Positions 1 to 7,030 of a DNA stretch of 17,364 nucleotides are shown here, one piece after another. Where the stretch lies: contig CP070752.1 of assembly GCA_020348625.1 (NCBI GenBank), forward strand, positions 2,300,953 to 2,318,316, read 5' to 3'. The stretch is from Deltaproteobacteria bacterium. Its GTDB lineage: Bacteria; Desulfobacterota; DSM-4660; Desulfatiglandales; B25-G16. Both the position numbers and the translations under genes were made by a program. The notes below the pieces were generated by a model that ran no database searches, was not told the origin of the DNA, and was given only the letters and a program-made list of their open reading frames with translations. How positions within the stretch are numbered: position 1 is the stretch's first letter; the number at the start of each line of letters is the position of its first letter.

Positions 1-249
1 AACTCTTCCAAATACCAAGGCGCCCGCATGGGCCAGCCCGACGAGGTCTGGAATTACGGACGCGGAGATGGTCTGGAAAAGGCGAACTGTATCTTGAATA
101 TCATACGAAAGCGCCATCCACAGGAGGATGTACGCTTGAAGGGCGATGGGAGAACTGTGGTCGTTTGCCGTGAAGATGGCACGGAATTCGGGTTTAAAAG
201 CGAGAAGAACCTTGAACTGCCCCGTGAGGAAGACCTCTCCTTCCCGTGA
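1..249 (+). CDS. 3' end of an unrecognised protein gene (partial)
   Basis: The reading frame is open from base 1 and ends at TGA 247-249, giving 82 visible residues. The ATG at 28 has no ribosome binding site in front of it and the frame continues upstream of it, so this is most likely the C-terminus of a gene that starts outside the window. The visible part is hydrophilic and rich in charged residues, with a motif around GQPDEVWNYGRGDG, no membrane segment and no cysteine cluster. I do not recognise the family. It lies 77 bases before the next gene on the same strand and could share its transcript. That the frame is coding is likely but not certain. Confidence 0.5.
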   Translation, partial: NSSKYQGARMGQPDEVWNYGRGDGLEKANCILNIIRKRHPQEDVRLKGDGRTVVVCREDGTEFGFKSEKNLELPREEDLSFP

Positions 250-326
250 GGCCTTTCCAAGGGCTTGAGCCTTTAACACGGCTTATACAAACAATTCAGT
301 TTGCAACAAGCGAGAGGAGGATACTC

Positions 327-728
327 ATGGATCTTCGTGAATACTTCGAAGGCGCAAAGGGTTTGGGTGTGCTGGCTACCGCAGACGATCAGGGCCGCGT
401 TGATGTGGCCGTGTACGCGATTCCCCACATCATGGATGCTAGCACCATAGCCTTTATCATGCCGGATCGGTTAACGCACCACAACCTCCAGTCCAATGCA
501 CATGCTGCCTATCTCTTCAAGGAAGATGGCCCCGGCTACAAAGGGGTTCGCCTTTTTTTAAAGAAACTTCGTGAAGAACAGGATACTGAGCTGCTGCACG
601 CAATACGCCGAAAGAAATACGCTGCTGAGAAGGGCGAGGAAGAAACATCTCGGTATCTGGTGTTTTTCGCCGTTGAAAAGACACTCCCCCTCATCGGAGC
701 GGGCAAAAACTCAAAGGAAGGCGGTTAG
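327..728 (+). CDS. Pyridoxamine 5'-phosphate oxidase-like FMN-binding split-barrel protein
   Basis: A 133-residue protein resembling the small PPOX-like flavin-binding split-barrel family. Residues 13-60 (GLGVLATADDQGRVDVAVYA followed by a beta-rich stretch) match the opening strands of that fold, and a strand-turn pattern continues through AAYLFKE. Such proteins bind FMN, F420 or heme and often act as small reductases or stress-related flavoproteins; the substrate cannot be told here. The frame is open from ATG 246, but GAGAGGAGG at 312-320 stands 6 bases before ATG 327, so 327 is the start. The C-terminus is lysine- and glutamate-rich. It precedes the regulator gene by 162 bases and shows no link to the catabolic genes. 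Confidence 0.75.
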   Translation: MDLREYFEGAKGLGVLATADDQGRVDVAVYAIPHIMDASTIAFIMPDRLTHHNLQSNAHAAYLFKEDGPGYKGVRLFLKKLREEQDTELLHAIRRKKYAAEKGEEETSRYLVFFAVEKTLPLIGAGKNSKEGG

Positions 729-825
729 TGAATCACGGAAATGTACACTCACCACCCTAACTGCGCTTTAGCCTTAAAAGCGGCTAGACCTGCAAGATAA
801 TGCGGGAGGACAACCTACTTTTCTC

Positions 826-855
826 TTGACAAACTGGTTTTCTGGGATTTATTCT
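826..855 (+). promoter_or_regulatory. Predicted promoter of the IclR-family gene
   Basis: TTGACA at 826-831 is a perfect -35 hexamer. TATTCT at 850-855 (18-base spacing) or TTTATT at 848-853 (16-base spacing) could serve as the -10. The first copy of a repeated A/T-rich element (847-862) overlaps the -10 region, which fits autoregulation by the IclR protein encoded just downstream. The untranslated leader would be only about 30 bases. Confidence 0.55.
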
Positions 856-882
856 ATAAAACGCTATTTCATTCTATAAAAT
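847..882 (+). repeat. Tandem A/T-rich elements, putative IclR operator
   Basis: ATTCTATAAAA occurs twice, at 851-861 and 871-881, exactly 20 bases apart, about two helical turns. The longer versions are ATTTATTCTATAAAAC (847-862) and ATTTCATTCTATAAAAT (866-882). The second resembles ATTTCATTTAATAAAAC at 7948-7964, where it is half of a perfect palindrome. A degenerate palindrome centred at 864 (TATAAAAC-GCT-ATTTCATT) can be aligned to that site. Position over the -10 region and start of transcription suggests a repressor site. Confidence 0.5.
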
Positions 883-890
883 AGATACCA

Positions 891-1676
891 GTGACTGCTC
901 CTGCAGCAAACTTCTACAATAGATCGTTAGAAAGAGCGTTACAGATTCTAGGTGCTTTTTCGTTCGAAACCAGAGAACTGACTTTACTTGAGCTGTCAAG
1001 TGCACTCAGCCTTTCCAAATCTACCGTGTATAGGCTTGCCTCTACCCTTTGGAGGTATGGCTTCCTTCAGTACAACGAAACAGATAAGAAATACTCATTG
1101 GGTCCAAAACTCTTTGAGTTGGGAGGCATTGTTGCCGCCTCATTCTCACTCAGAAAAACTGCGACGCCATACTTAGATGAATTACACTCGCAACTCGGTA
1201 AGACAGTCTTTCTGGGGATTTTTCAAGAAGACGAGGTAGTTTACATAGATAAGAGAGAGGATTTGAGAAATCCTATACGTTTCGCCTCCGAGATCGGAAG
1301 ACGTCGCCCACCATATTTTGGCATGTTTGGCAAGCTCCTTATGGCGTTTTTGCCCGACGAGGAGGTTGACAGGATATTGAAAAAAGATCCTTTAAAACCA
1401 TTAACGAAAAAATCTATCACATCAAAGAAACAGTTCAAGAAAAGACTTCGCGAGATTCGCAGGTTAGGATTCTGTGTAGATAAAGAGGAAGCAATAGACG
1501 GTATTACGGGGATAGCTGCTCCCATTCAGGATCATAACGGCAAGGTTGTTGCCGCGCTCGGAGTCGGCTTCATTTCTTCGTCTGAGGATTCCGAAGGGGT
1601 ACGTAAGATAAGAAAAGCTATTTGTGAGACAACAAGAAGAATGTCCCAAGAGCTAGGCAGTCCTCAGAGTGGATGA
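891..1676 (+). CDS. IclR-family transcriptional regulator
   Basis: A 261-residue protein of normal IclR length. The N-terminal winged helix-turn-helix covers about residues 8-75, with SLERALQILGAF opening the domain, LTLLELSSALSLSKSTVYRLASTL as the helix-turn-helix (residues 30-53), and the wing ending at KKYSLGPKLFELG. The C-terminal effector-binding domain covers about residues 85-255 and includes the typical GITGIAAPIQDHNGKVVAALGVGF segment. IclR proteins bind small organic acids or aromatics and control catabolic operons by repression or activation. The start is GTG 891; there is no clear ribosome binding site, and a later start at 912 is less likely because it would trim the domain. The gene is AT-rich relative to its neighbours. 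The repeats in its promoter recur before the 8125 cluster, making that cluster the best candidate target. Confidence 0.93.
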   Translation: MTAPAANFYNRSLERALQILGAFSFETRELTLLELSSALSLSKSTVYRLASTLWRYGFLQYNETDKKYSLGPKLFELGGIVAASFSLRKTATPYLDELHSQLGKTVFLGIFQEDEVVYIDKREDLRNPIRFASEIGRRRPPYFGMFGKLLMAFLPDEEVDRILKKDPLKPLTKKSITSKKQFKKRLREIRRLGFCVDKEEAIDGITGIAAPIQDHNGKVVAALGVGFISSSEDSEGVRKIRKAICETTRRMSQELGSPQSG

Positions 1677-1753
1677 AGCTATGAATTATTCCCAACCGAA
1701 TACTGCGATAATAGAGGCACCCACTTCCTGATGCACCCCCATAGACCGACCAG

Positions 1754-1782
1754 ACTTTTCTCCTCTGTGCGGGTGCTAGAAT
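1754..1782 (+). promoter_or_regulatory. Possible extended -10 promoter for the ABC transporter genes
   Basis: TGCTAGAAT at 1774-1782 is an extended -10 (TGn followed by a 5/6 match to TATAAT). The -35 at 1754-1759 (ACTTTT) is poor, which extended -10 promoters tolerate. Transcription would begin near 1789 and leave a leader of about 138 bases before the binding-protein gene. Nothing else in the 250-base gap 1677-1926 looks stronger. Confidence 0.3.
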
Positions 1783-1926
1783 AGGCATGATTGAGGCTCA
1801 CATGAATACTGTGGTAAATCAATGGCCCCTAGCCGCTACAAGCACACTTTGGCTTTGAAGAGGTTCCGAATACTCACTGACGGACCTCTAGCTTCTAACC
1901 ACAACTAATAAAACAGGGGGAACGCT

Positions 1927-3216
1927 ATGAAAACAAGGAAAATGGGGAAAAAAGGCCTAACTCGGAGAGAATTCATCAAAACAGTGGGAGTTGCCGGGGT
2001 TGCCGCAGCCGGGGTCTCCTTTCTGCCCCTAAACGCTCGAGGCGCAGCCAAGGACCATATCCTAATTGGCCATCCGACCCCAGCCACTGGCCCTATTGCC
2101 CCTTTCGGGGAAGCCTCTGGATGGGCAGATAAGCGTGCTATGGCTGAAATCAACAAGGACGGCGGCATATACTTGAAGGAACTCGGCAAGAAGCTACCCA
2201 TAAAAGTCAAAGCGGCAGATACCGAAAGCAATCCGACGAAGGCCGCCGAAGTGGCTTCTAAACTGATCTTGCACGACAAGGTCGATCTGATGGTGGTTGC
2301 ACACACACCTGACACGGTCAATCCGGTGGGAGCCATCTGCGAAAGGTATAAGGTGCCATGCATCTCCTCTGTGGCGCCTATTGAGCCGTGGCTGACCGGA
2401 GGCCCATACAAATGGACCTTCCACTTCTTTTGGAATTTGGGGCAAATCATCGATGTGTACACAGGCATGTGGGATGAATATGCCGACAAGACCAACAAGG
2501 TTGTGGGGGGTTTCTGGCCCAATGATCCTGATGGAACGGTCTGGGCCGAAGAGTTTGGAAAGGCGCTGGCAAAAAAGGGTTATAAGGTGGTGGACGTGGG
2601 AAGATTCCCTTACGGTATGCAGGATTTCAGCGGTTTTGTAAGCACCTGGAAAAAAGAGAAGGTGGATATCCTCACAGGCGTGCCCATCCCGCCTGATTGG
2701 GCAACCTGCTGGCGGCAATGTCACCAGCAGGGATTCATTCCCAAGTTCGCTAGTATTGGCAAGGCGATCCTGTTCCCTGCAGCAGTTGAGGCTATAGGCG
2801 GTGATCTTCCGAGCGGTCTCACCAGTGAGGTCTGGTGGACCCCCTTGCATCCCTTTAAATCATCCTTGGCTGGGAGTTCTTGCATGGATTTGGCCAATTC
2901 TTGGACTGAAGAAACGGGAAGGCAGTGGACTCAGCCGCAAGGGTTTGATTACGCACTCTTTGAGATTGCAGCCGACGCCTTGAAGCGGGCAGGTTCTCCA
3001 GACAAAGAGAAGATCAGGGAGGCCCTAGTTCAAACAGATCTGGACACATTGGTAGGTCACATCAAATTCAACGAAAAGAATTTTTCACTTACACCCCTAG
3101 TAGGAGGGCAGTGGGTCAAGGGCAAGAAGTGGCCTTGGGAACTCGAACTCGTCTACAATAGGGAGGCCCCAAGCATCCCAACCACGGCAAAAATGGTCTT
3201 CCCACTTCCTCGATAG
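1927..3216 (+). CDS. livK: ABC transporter substrate-binding protein, LivK type, Tat-exported
   Basis: A 429-residue periplasmic-binding protein of the leucine/amide type (peripla_BP_6). The N-terminus carries a twin-arginine signal: TRREFIK at residues 12-18, then a small hydrophobic stretch, with cleavage probable around residue 40 (NARGAAK). Tat export of a LivK-like protein implies folding before export. The mature part starts with ILIGHPTPATGPIAPFGEAS, the usual first strand and ligand loop. AGGGGG at 1915-1920 precedes ATG 1927. It is followed by both ATPase and both permease genes, so it forms the receptor of that transporter. In this family the ligand may be a branched-chain amino acid, amide, urea, short organic acid or aromatic acid. 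The catabolic neighbourhood favours an aromatic or other carboxylic acid, but this is inference. Confidence 0.9.
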   Translation: MKTRKMGKKGLTRREFIKTVGVAGVAAAGVSFLPLNARGAAKDHILIGHPTPATGPIAPFGEASGWADKRAMAEINKDGGIYLKELGKKLPIKVKAADTESNPTKAAEVASKLILHDKVDLMVVAHTPDTVNPVGAICERYKVPCISSVAPIEPWLTGGPYKWTFHFFWNLGQIIDVYTGMWDEYADKTNKVVGGFWPNDPDGTVWAEEFGKALAKKGYKVVDVGRFPYGMQDFSGFVSTWKKEKVDILTGVPIPPDWATCWRQCHQQGFIPKFASIGKAILFPAAVEAIGGDLPSGLTSEVWWTPLHPFKSSLAGSSCMDLANSWTEETGRQWTQPQGFDYALFEIAADALKRAGSPDKEKIREALVQTDLDTLVGHIKFNEKNFSLTPLVGGQWVKGKKWPWELELVYNREAPSIPTTAKMVFPLPR

Positions 3217-3221
3217 TATGT

Positions 3222-3263
3222 AGAAACGCCCCCTCTTGATGATTAGTAAGGGGGGGCGTTTCT
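3222..3263 (+). terminator. Strong intergenic stem-loop after the binding-protein gene
   Basis: AGAAACGCCCCC (3222-3233) pairs perfectly with GGGGGCGTTTCT (3252-3263), a 12-bp GC-rich stem that starts 6 bases after the stop codon. There is no real T-run after the stem apart from the TTT within it. It may be a partial terminator or an mRNA-stabilising hairpin that keeps the binding protein more abundant than the membrane components, as known for other ABC operons. Confidence 0.6.
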
Positions 3264-3301
3264 GAATATGGGCGTCGATTTACTCGAAGAAATCATAGGA
3301 A

Positions 3302-3321
3302 TTCCAGCTATAGGCCTGGAA
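3302..3321 (+). repeat. Short inverted repeat upstream of livG
   Basis: TTCCAG (3302-3307) and CTGGAA (3316-3321) are separated by 8 bases and followed by an A/T-rich tract (3321-3337). This could be a small regulator site for a second start of transcription at livG. The 231-base gap 3217-3447 holds this and the stem-loop; no convincing -35/-10 pair was found. Confidence 0.25.
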
Positions 3322-3447
3322 ATATAAAAATATCATTAGTCGGGGTCTCTGTCTTGTCGATTCCTTTTAGTGCAAATCACGCTTCTTTCGGGCAGTTGGG
3401 GAGTGATTCTGTGATAGTTTCCTTATCAATATGACGAGAAAGCGCTG

Positions 3448-4173
3448 ATGTCCTACATACTAACTGTTGAGAAACTCACCAAATCTTTTGGGAGATTGAC
3501 AGCGCTTGATAACCTTAGCCTCAAAGTAAATCAGGGCGAGATACTGGGCATCATCGGTCCCAATGGTGCTGGAAAAACGACCTTATTCAACCTTATCACC
3601 GGTGAGATCAAACCTGACCGAGGGAAAGTGCTGTTCAACGGAACAGATGTAACCTTTGCCCAGACTTACAAGAAATGTCGCATGGGATTAGCTCGTACAT
3701 ATCAGGTCCCAAGGCCTTTTCTGAACATGAGCGTGCTCGAAAATATTTTGGTCGGCGGTGTCTACGGCGCAGGCATGGGCTATGGGCAATCCAGAAAGAA
3801 ATGCGAAGAAATTCTTGAAAAAACAGGTTTGCTCTCCAAGAGGGATGTACTTGCAGAGTCCCTCACGCTCTTAGATCGCAAGAGGTTAGAAATGGCAAAA
3901 GCCCTCTCTACGTGCCCCACACTTCTTCTCGTAGATGAGGTTGCCGGTGGCCTCACTGAATCGGAAGTGGAGGAGGTCTTAGAAATAATAAGATCCGCAC
4001 GCAGAGATGGGATAACGGTATTATGGGTGGAACACATCATGATGGCTATGCAAAAGGGGCCCGACCGATTGCTCGTTATGGATTTTGGCAAGAAACTCTT
4101 CTACGGAACACCTGAAGAGGCATTAGGTTCGAAAGAGGTCCAAGAAGTTTATCTGGGCACCGAGGAAGATTGA
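3448..4173 (+). CDS. livG: Branched-chain-type ABC transporter ATPase, LivG-like
   Basis: A 241-residue ATP-binding subunit. Walker A is GPNGAGKTT at residues 37-45, the Q-loop is near Q86 (ARTYQVPRPF), Walker B ends in D163-E164 (LLLVDEVAGGL), and the switch histidine is H196 (VEHIMMAM). The signature region reads LTLLDRKRLEMAKAL (residues 139-153) in place of LSGGQ; LivG proteins of this subgroup often have such degenerate signatures, so loss of function is not implied. ATG 3448 is preceded by a weak GAGAAAG. A six-codon reading frame (ATG 3431) ends in the TGATG overlap with this start. LivG pairs with LivF as the ATPase dimer on the LivHM permease. The last codons overlap the next gene. 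Confidence 0.93.
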   Translation: MSYILTVEKLTKSFGRLTALDNLSLKVNQGEILGIIGPNGAGKTTLFNLITGEIKPDRGKVLFNGTDVTFAQTYKKCRMGLARTYQVPRPFLNMSVLENILVGGVYGAGMGYGQSRKKCEEILEKTGLLSKRDVLAESLTLLDRKRLEMAKALSTCPTLLLVDEVAGGLTESEVEEVLEIIRSARRDGITVLWVEHIMMAMQKGPDRLLVMDFGKKLFYGTPEEALGSKEVQEVYLGTEED

Positions 4174-4880
4174 TGGCCATGCTTGAGGTCAGGGATCTGG
4201 ACGTTTATTATGAGAAATTCCAAGCCTTGTCGGGCGTTAAGCTTGATGTGCAAAGAGGCCAAATCGTATCCCTCTTGGGCGCCAATGGAGCGGGCAAGTC
4301 AACGCTTCTTAAGACCATTTCCGGAATCCTGAAACCCGCTTCCGGCAGCATCTACTTTAACGATAAGAGGATCGACAATCTCCAGGCCCATGATATTGTG
4401 AACTTAGGGATTGGTTTGGTCCCGGAGGGCCGAAAGATTTTCTCCGCTCTTACGGTTCGAGAAAACCTCCTGATCGGATCCTACACTCCCAGGGCCCGCA
4501 GAACACGGAATAAGACCCTTGAAGATGTATTTCACCTCTTTCCGGTGCTGAAGCACAGGAGCCGGCAGAAGGGAACGGACCTGAGCGGAGGTGAGCAGCA
4601 GATGCTGTCCATTGGCAGGGCTCTCATGTCACAGCCCCGTTTCAGCATCTTCGATGAGATCTCTCTGGGGCTAAGCCCCGTGGTGGTCAAAGAGCTTTAC
4701 AGGACCATAAAAAGAATCAATCAAGAAGGGATGACAGTGGTTTTGGTGGAGCAGGATGTGAAGCGGAGTCTCAAGGTTGCTAACTTTGCCTATATCCTCC
4801 AGGAAGGCAGGATTACGCTGAAAGGGAACCCTCAGGATCTTACTGAAGAAGCGGTCAAAAAGGCCTATTTTGGCGTGTGA
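4173..4880 (+). CDS. livF: Branched-chain-type ABC transporter ATPase, LivF-like
   Basis: A 235-residue ATPase. Walker A is GANGAGKST at residues 36-44, the Q-loop region reads VPEGRKIF, the canonical signature LSGGEQQ is at 137-143, Walker B is D161-E162, and the switch position is E193-Q194, as is usual for LivF. The Walker B block reads FSIFDEISLGL, not the common LLLLDEPSLGL, a mild deviation. The start chosen is ATG 4173, which overlaps the livG stop by one base (TGATG) with GAGGAAG at 4162-4168 in front. TTG 4170 and ATG 4179 are alternatives that change the protein by one or two residues. Tight coupling to livG indicates co-translation. Confidence 0.93.
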   Translation: MAMLEVRDLDVYYEKFQALSGVKLDVQRGQIVSLLGANGAGKSTLLKTISGILKPASGSIYFNDKRIDNLQAHDIVNLGIGLVPEGRKIFSALTVRENLLIGSYTPRARRTRNKTLEDVFHLFPVLKHRSRQKGTDLSGGEQQMLSIGRALMSQPRFSIFDEISLGLSPVVVKELYRTIKRINQEGMTVVLVEQDVKRSLKVANFAYILQEGRITLKGNPQDLTEEAVKKAYFGV

Positions 4881-4952
4881 GTTGGGGAAAGATCTGCCCT
4901 TCAGACTCGCTTAATTCGTAATCAATTCGCCGATAAGAACAGGGCAAAAATT

Positions 4953-5816
4953 ATGTTACGATTCTTGGAACCGATCATCAATGGCTTCTTGCTGGGAGGC
5001 CTCTATGCGGTAATCGGCATAGGGCTCTCCATGATCTTCGGGATTATAAGACAGGTTAACCTGGCGCACGGCGAACTGATGATTCTCGCAAGCTATTTTA
5101 GCCTTCTCACTCTGCAATTGTTAGGGCTCCATCCTTTGCTGACTTTTCTTTTCGTTCTTCCGGCCATGTTTATCTTTGGTTATCTCATACAGGCCCTTCT
5201 TTTTAATCGGGTTATGGGAAAAGGAATGGAGCCTTTTCTCATGATCTCCTTCGGGCTGTCAATCATTTTGCAAAACGCCTTACTGCTCATCTTTACCCCT
5301 GATGCCCGTTCACTTCAGAACATCCTGGTCATCCAGAGCCTCAACGTCTACAATCTCTTTCACGTGCCCTTGATTCACATAGTAAACTTCGCAGTGAGCA
5401 TTCTGGTAATCGGGCTGCTCCATCAGTTCATGAAAAGGACCTATCTCGGGTGGGCCATCAGCGCTTCGGCTGAAGACCTAAGTGCCGCTAAACTAATGGG
5501 TATTAATCCGAAAAGGGTTTACGCCCTGGCCATGGGCATTGCAGCGGTAACCGCTGCCATCTCAGGGGTGCTCGTCGGGATGACCTTCACCTTTTACCCT
5601 CATTCCGGTACCCAGTACCTGATCATTGCATTCGGCGTGGTTATTATCGGGGGTCTGGGAAGCCTACCTGGAACATTTTTGGGAGGTCTCATTTTGGGCA
5701 TTTCTCAACTGGCCGGAGGGCATATCATTGGTCCCGGATTTCAGTTGCTAAGTGGCTACATCATCCTGCTTGTGGTGCTGACCATCAGACCTCAGGGAAT
5801 ATTGGGAAGGGGGTAG
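4953..5816 (+). CDS. livH: Branched-chain-type ABC transporter permease, LivH-like
   Basis: A 287-residue integral membrane protein with about eight hydrophobic segments. The N-terminus LEPIINGFLLGGLYAVIGIGLSMIFGIIRQVNLAHGE is diagnostic for LivH: the glycine-rich first helix followed by the VNLAHG loop. The coupling-loop region lies near ASAEDLSAAKLMGI, followed by GVVIIGGLGSLPGTFLGG and a C-terminal helix ending LTIRPQGILGRG. It forms the membrane channel with LivM. It starts 72 bases after livF; the ribosome binding site is weak (AGGGC at 4941-4945 before ATG 4953). The order ATPases-then-permeases differs from the E. coli order. Confidence 0.92.
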   Translation: MLRFLEPIINGFLLGGLYAVIGIGLSMIFGIIRQVNLAHGELMILASYFSLLTLQLLGLHPLLTFLFVLPAMFIFGYLIQALLFNRVMGKGMEPFLMISFGLSIILQNALLLIFTPDARSLQNILVIQSLNVYNLFHVPLIHIVNFAVSILVIGLLHQFMKRTYLGWAISASAEDLSAAKLMGINPKRVYALAMGIAAVTAAISGVLVGMTFTFYPHSGTQYLIIAFGVVIIGGLGSLPGTFLGGLILGISQLAGGHIIGPGFQLLSGYIILLVVLTIRPQGILGRG

Positions 5817-5824
5817 CCGTTTCT

Positions 5825-6763
5825 ATGTCTGCCAAACGGATTCGTTTTATCTCGATCCTTCTAGCTTTGGCAGTCCTTTTGACCATACCCTTTTGGGACT
5901 CACCGTATGTAATGACCGTCTGGCTGCTGATATATGTTTACGCAGCATTGGCCTCCATGTGGAACCTTCTGGCTGGCTATTCTGGTATGATCTCTCTTGG
6001 TCAACAGGTGTTCATCGGACTGGGAGGTTATACCCTTGCCGTATTGTCTGTAAACTATGGACTTCCCATTTTCTTGAGCGTTCTCCTTGGAGGGATGTTA
6101 TCCGTGATCTTTGCGGTCCTCATCTCCCTGCCTATCTTTAGAATGAAAGGGGTTTACTTTGCGATCGGAACCTGGATCATAGCTGAGGCATTGGGAATTT
6201 GTTTCAGTAACTGGGGGTACGTAAGATACGGAATGGGCATGTTTATACAGCCTGCCTATAAACTCTCCATGTCCTCGGTTTATTATGCGGCTATGATTAT
6301 CTGCATCGGTTCAATTGCCCTCGTCTATGTTCTGCTTCGTTCAAAGCTAGGGCTGGCATTAATGGCAATCCGGGATGACGACATCGCATCGGAGACCATG
6401 GGGGTCAATATTTTTCGCTGCAAGTTCACCTGTTTCTTGGTTAGTGCCTTTGTTACCGGCATTGCGGCGGGAATACTGTACTTGAATGCTATATTCATCC
6501 AACCATTTGAGGCCTTTGGTATTGGCTGGAGTGTCAAGCTGCTTTTCATTGTTATTATCGGAGGCATCGGGACTGTGGAAGGCCCTATTGTTGGAGCCGT
6601 CATCTTTGTGCTTTTACAGCAATACCTTTCGGAATATGTAGGGTACAATCTGATAATTCTGGGAATTATCACTATTATGGTGCTCTTTTTTGCGCCTAAA
6701 GGAATTATTGGAACTATTCAGAATAGATTCAGGGTGGGACTCCTTTCAGTCCGGCGCCAGTAG
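5825..6763 (+). CDS. livM: Branched-chain-type ABC transporter permease, LivM-like
   Basis: A 312-residue polytopic membrane protein. The block AALASMWNLLAGYSGMISLGQQVFIGLGGY is the hallmark LivM segment (WNL..GY.G..SLG...F.G.G). Later come RSKLGLALMAIRDDDIASETMGVN, the cytoplasmic coupling loop that contacts the ATPase, and IGGIGTVEGPIVGAVIF. The C-terminus ends in FAPKGIIGTIQNRF, matching the usual end of the family. It starts 8 bases after livH with a purine-rich ribosome binding site inside the end of livH. It completes the five-component importer. Confidence 0.92.
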   Translation: MSAKRIRFISILLALAVLLTIPFWDSPYVMTVWLLIYVYAALASMWNLLAGYSGMISLGQQVFIGLGGYTLAVLSVNYGLPIFLSVLLGGMLSVIFAVLISLPIFRMKGVYFAIGTWIIAEALGICFSNWGYVRYGMGMFIQPAYKLSMSSVYYAAMIICIGSIALVYVLLRSKLGLALMAIRDDDIASETMGVNIFRCKFTCFLVSAFVTGIAAGILYLNAIFIQPFEAFGIGWSVKLLFIVIIGGIGTVEGPIVGAVIFVLLQQYLSEYVGYNLIILGIITIMVLFFAPKGIIGTIQNRFRVGLLSVRRQ

Positions 6764-6914
6764 TTGAGTGAATGGGCGAGTTCCCGCTGTGCTGGGAAAG
6801 GGAGCAAAGGTTGACAATGCAAGGGAGCTTTGAACAACCACATTGGTCAATGGTCGCTTCAAAAGATAGCGCCAGCGCGAGTTTGATCTCAAAGCGCTTA
6901 GTATATCGATAAAA

Positions 6915-6965
6915 AACAGCCACCCTTTTTCGAAGAGTGAAAGGCTGTTGAAGTCACTCGGTGAC
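6915..6965 (+). repeat. Two adjacent inverted repeats in the gap after livM
   Basis: AACAGCC (6915-6921) pairs with GGCTGTT (6943-6949). Directly after it, GTCAC (6953-6957) pairs with GTGAC (6961-6965) around TCG. No T-run follows, so a simple intrinsic terminator is not supported. The 267-base gap 6764-7030 otherwise shows no gene. TTGACA at 6811-6816 has no matching -10. Confidence 0.35.
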
Positions 6966-7030
6966 ATAACCAAAAGATCAAAAGATGATACCGGCTATGC
7001 TATGAGCTTACTCTAAGAAAGGAGGGTGAA

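Noticed and set aside
1718..1776. GCACCC/GGGTGC pairs after the IclR gene as a terminator
   Set aside because: The arms are short and separated by more than 30 bases, without a T-run.
2194..2850. 218-codon open frame on the - strand
   Set aside because: Shadow of the LivK-type gene.
6811..6816. TTGACA as a promoter for the hydratase gene
   Set aside because: No acceptable -10 hexamer is found 16-18 bases downstream.
6729..6973. Two overlapping - strand frames in the gap after livM as genes or a transposase remnant
   Set aside because: They start without ribosome binding sites, run into the end of livM, and show no transposase motif I can name.
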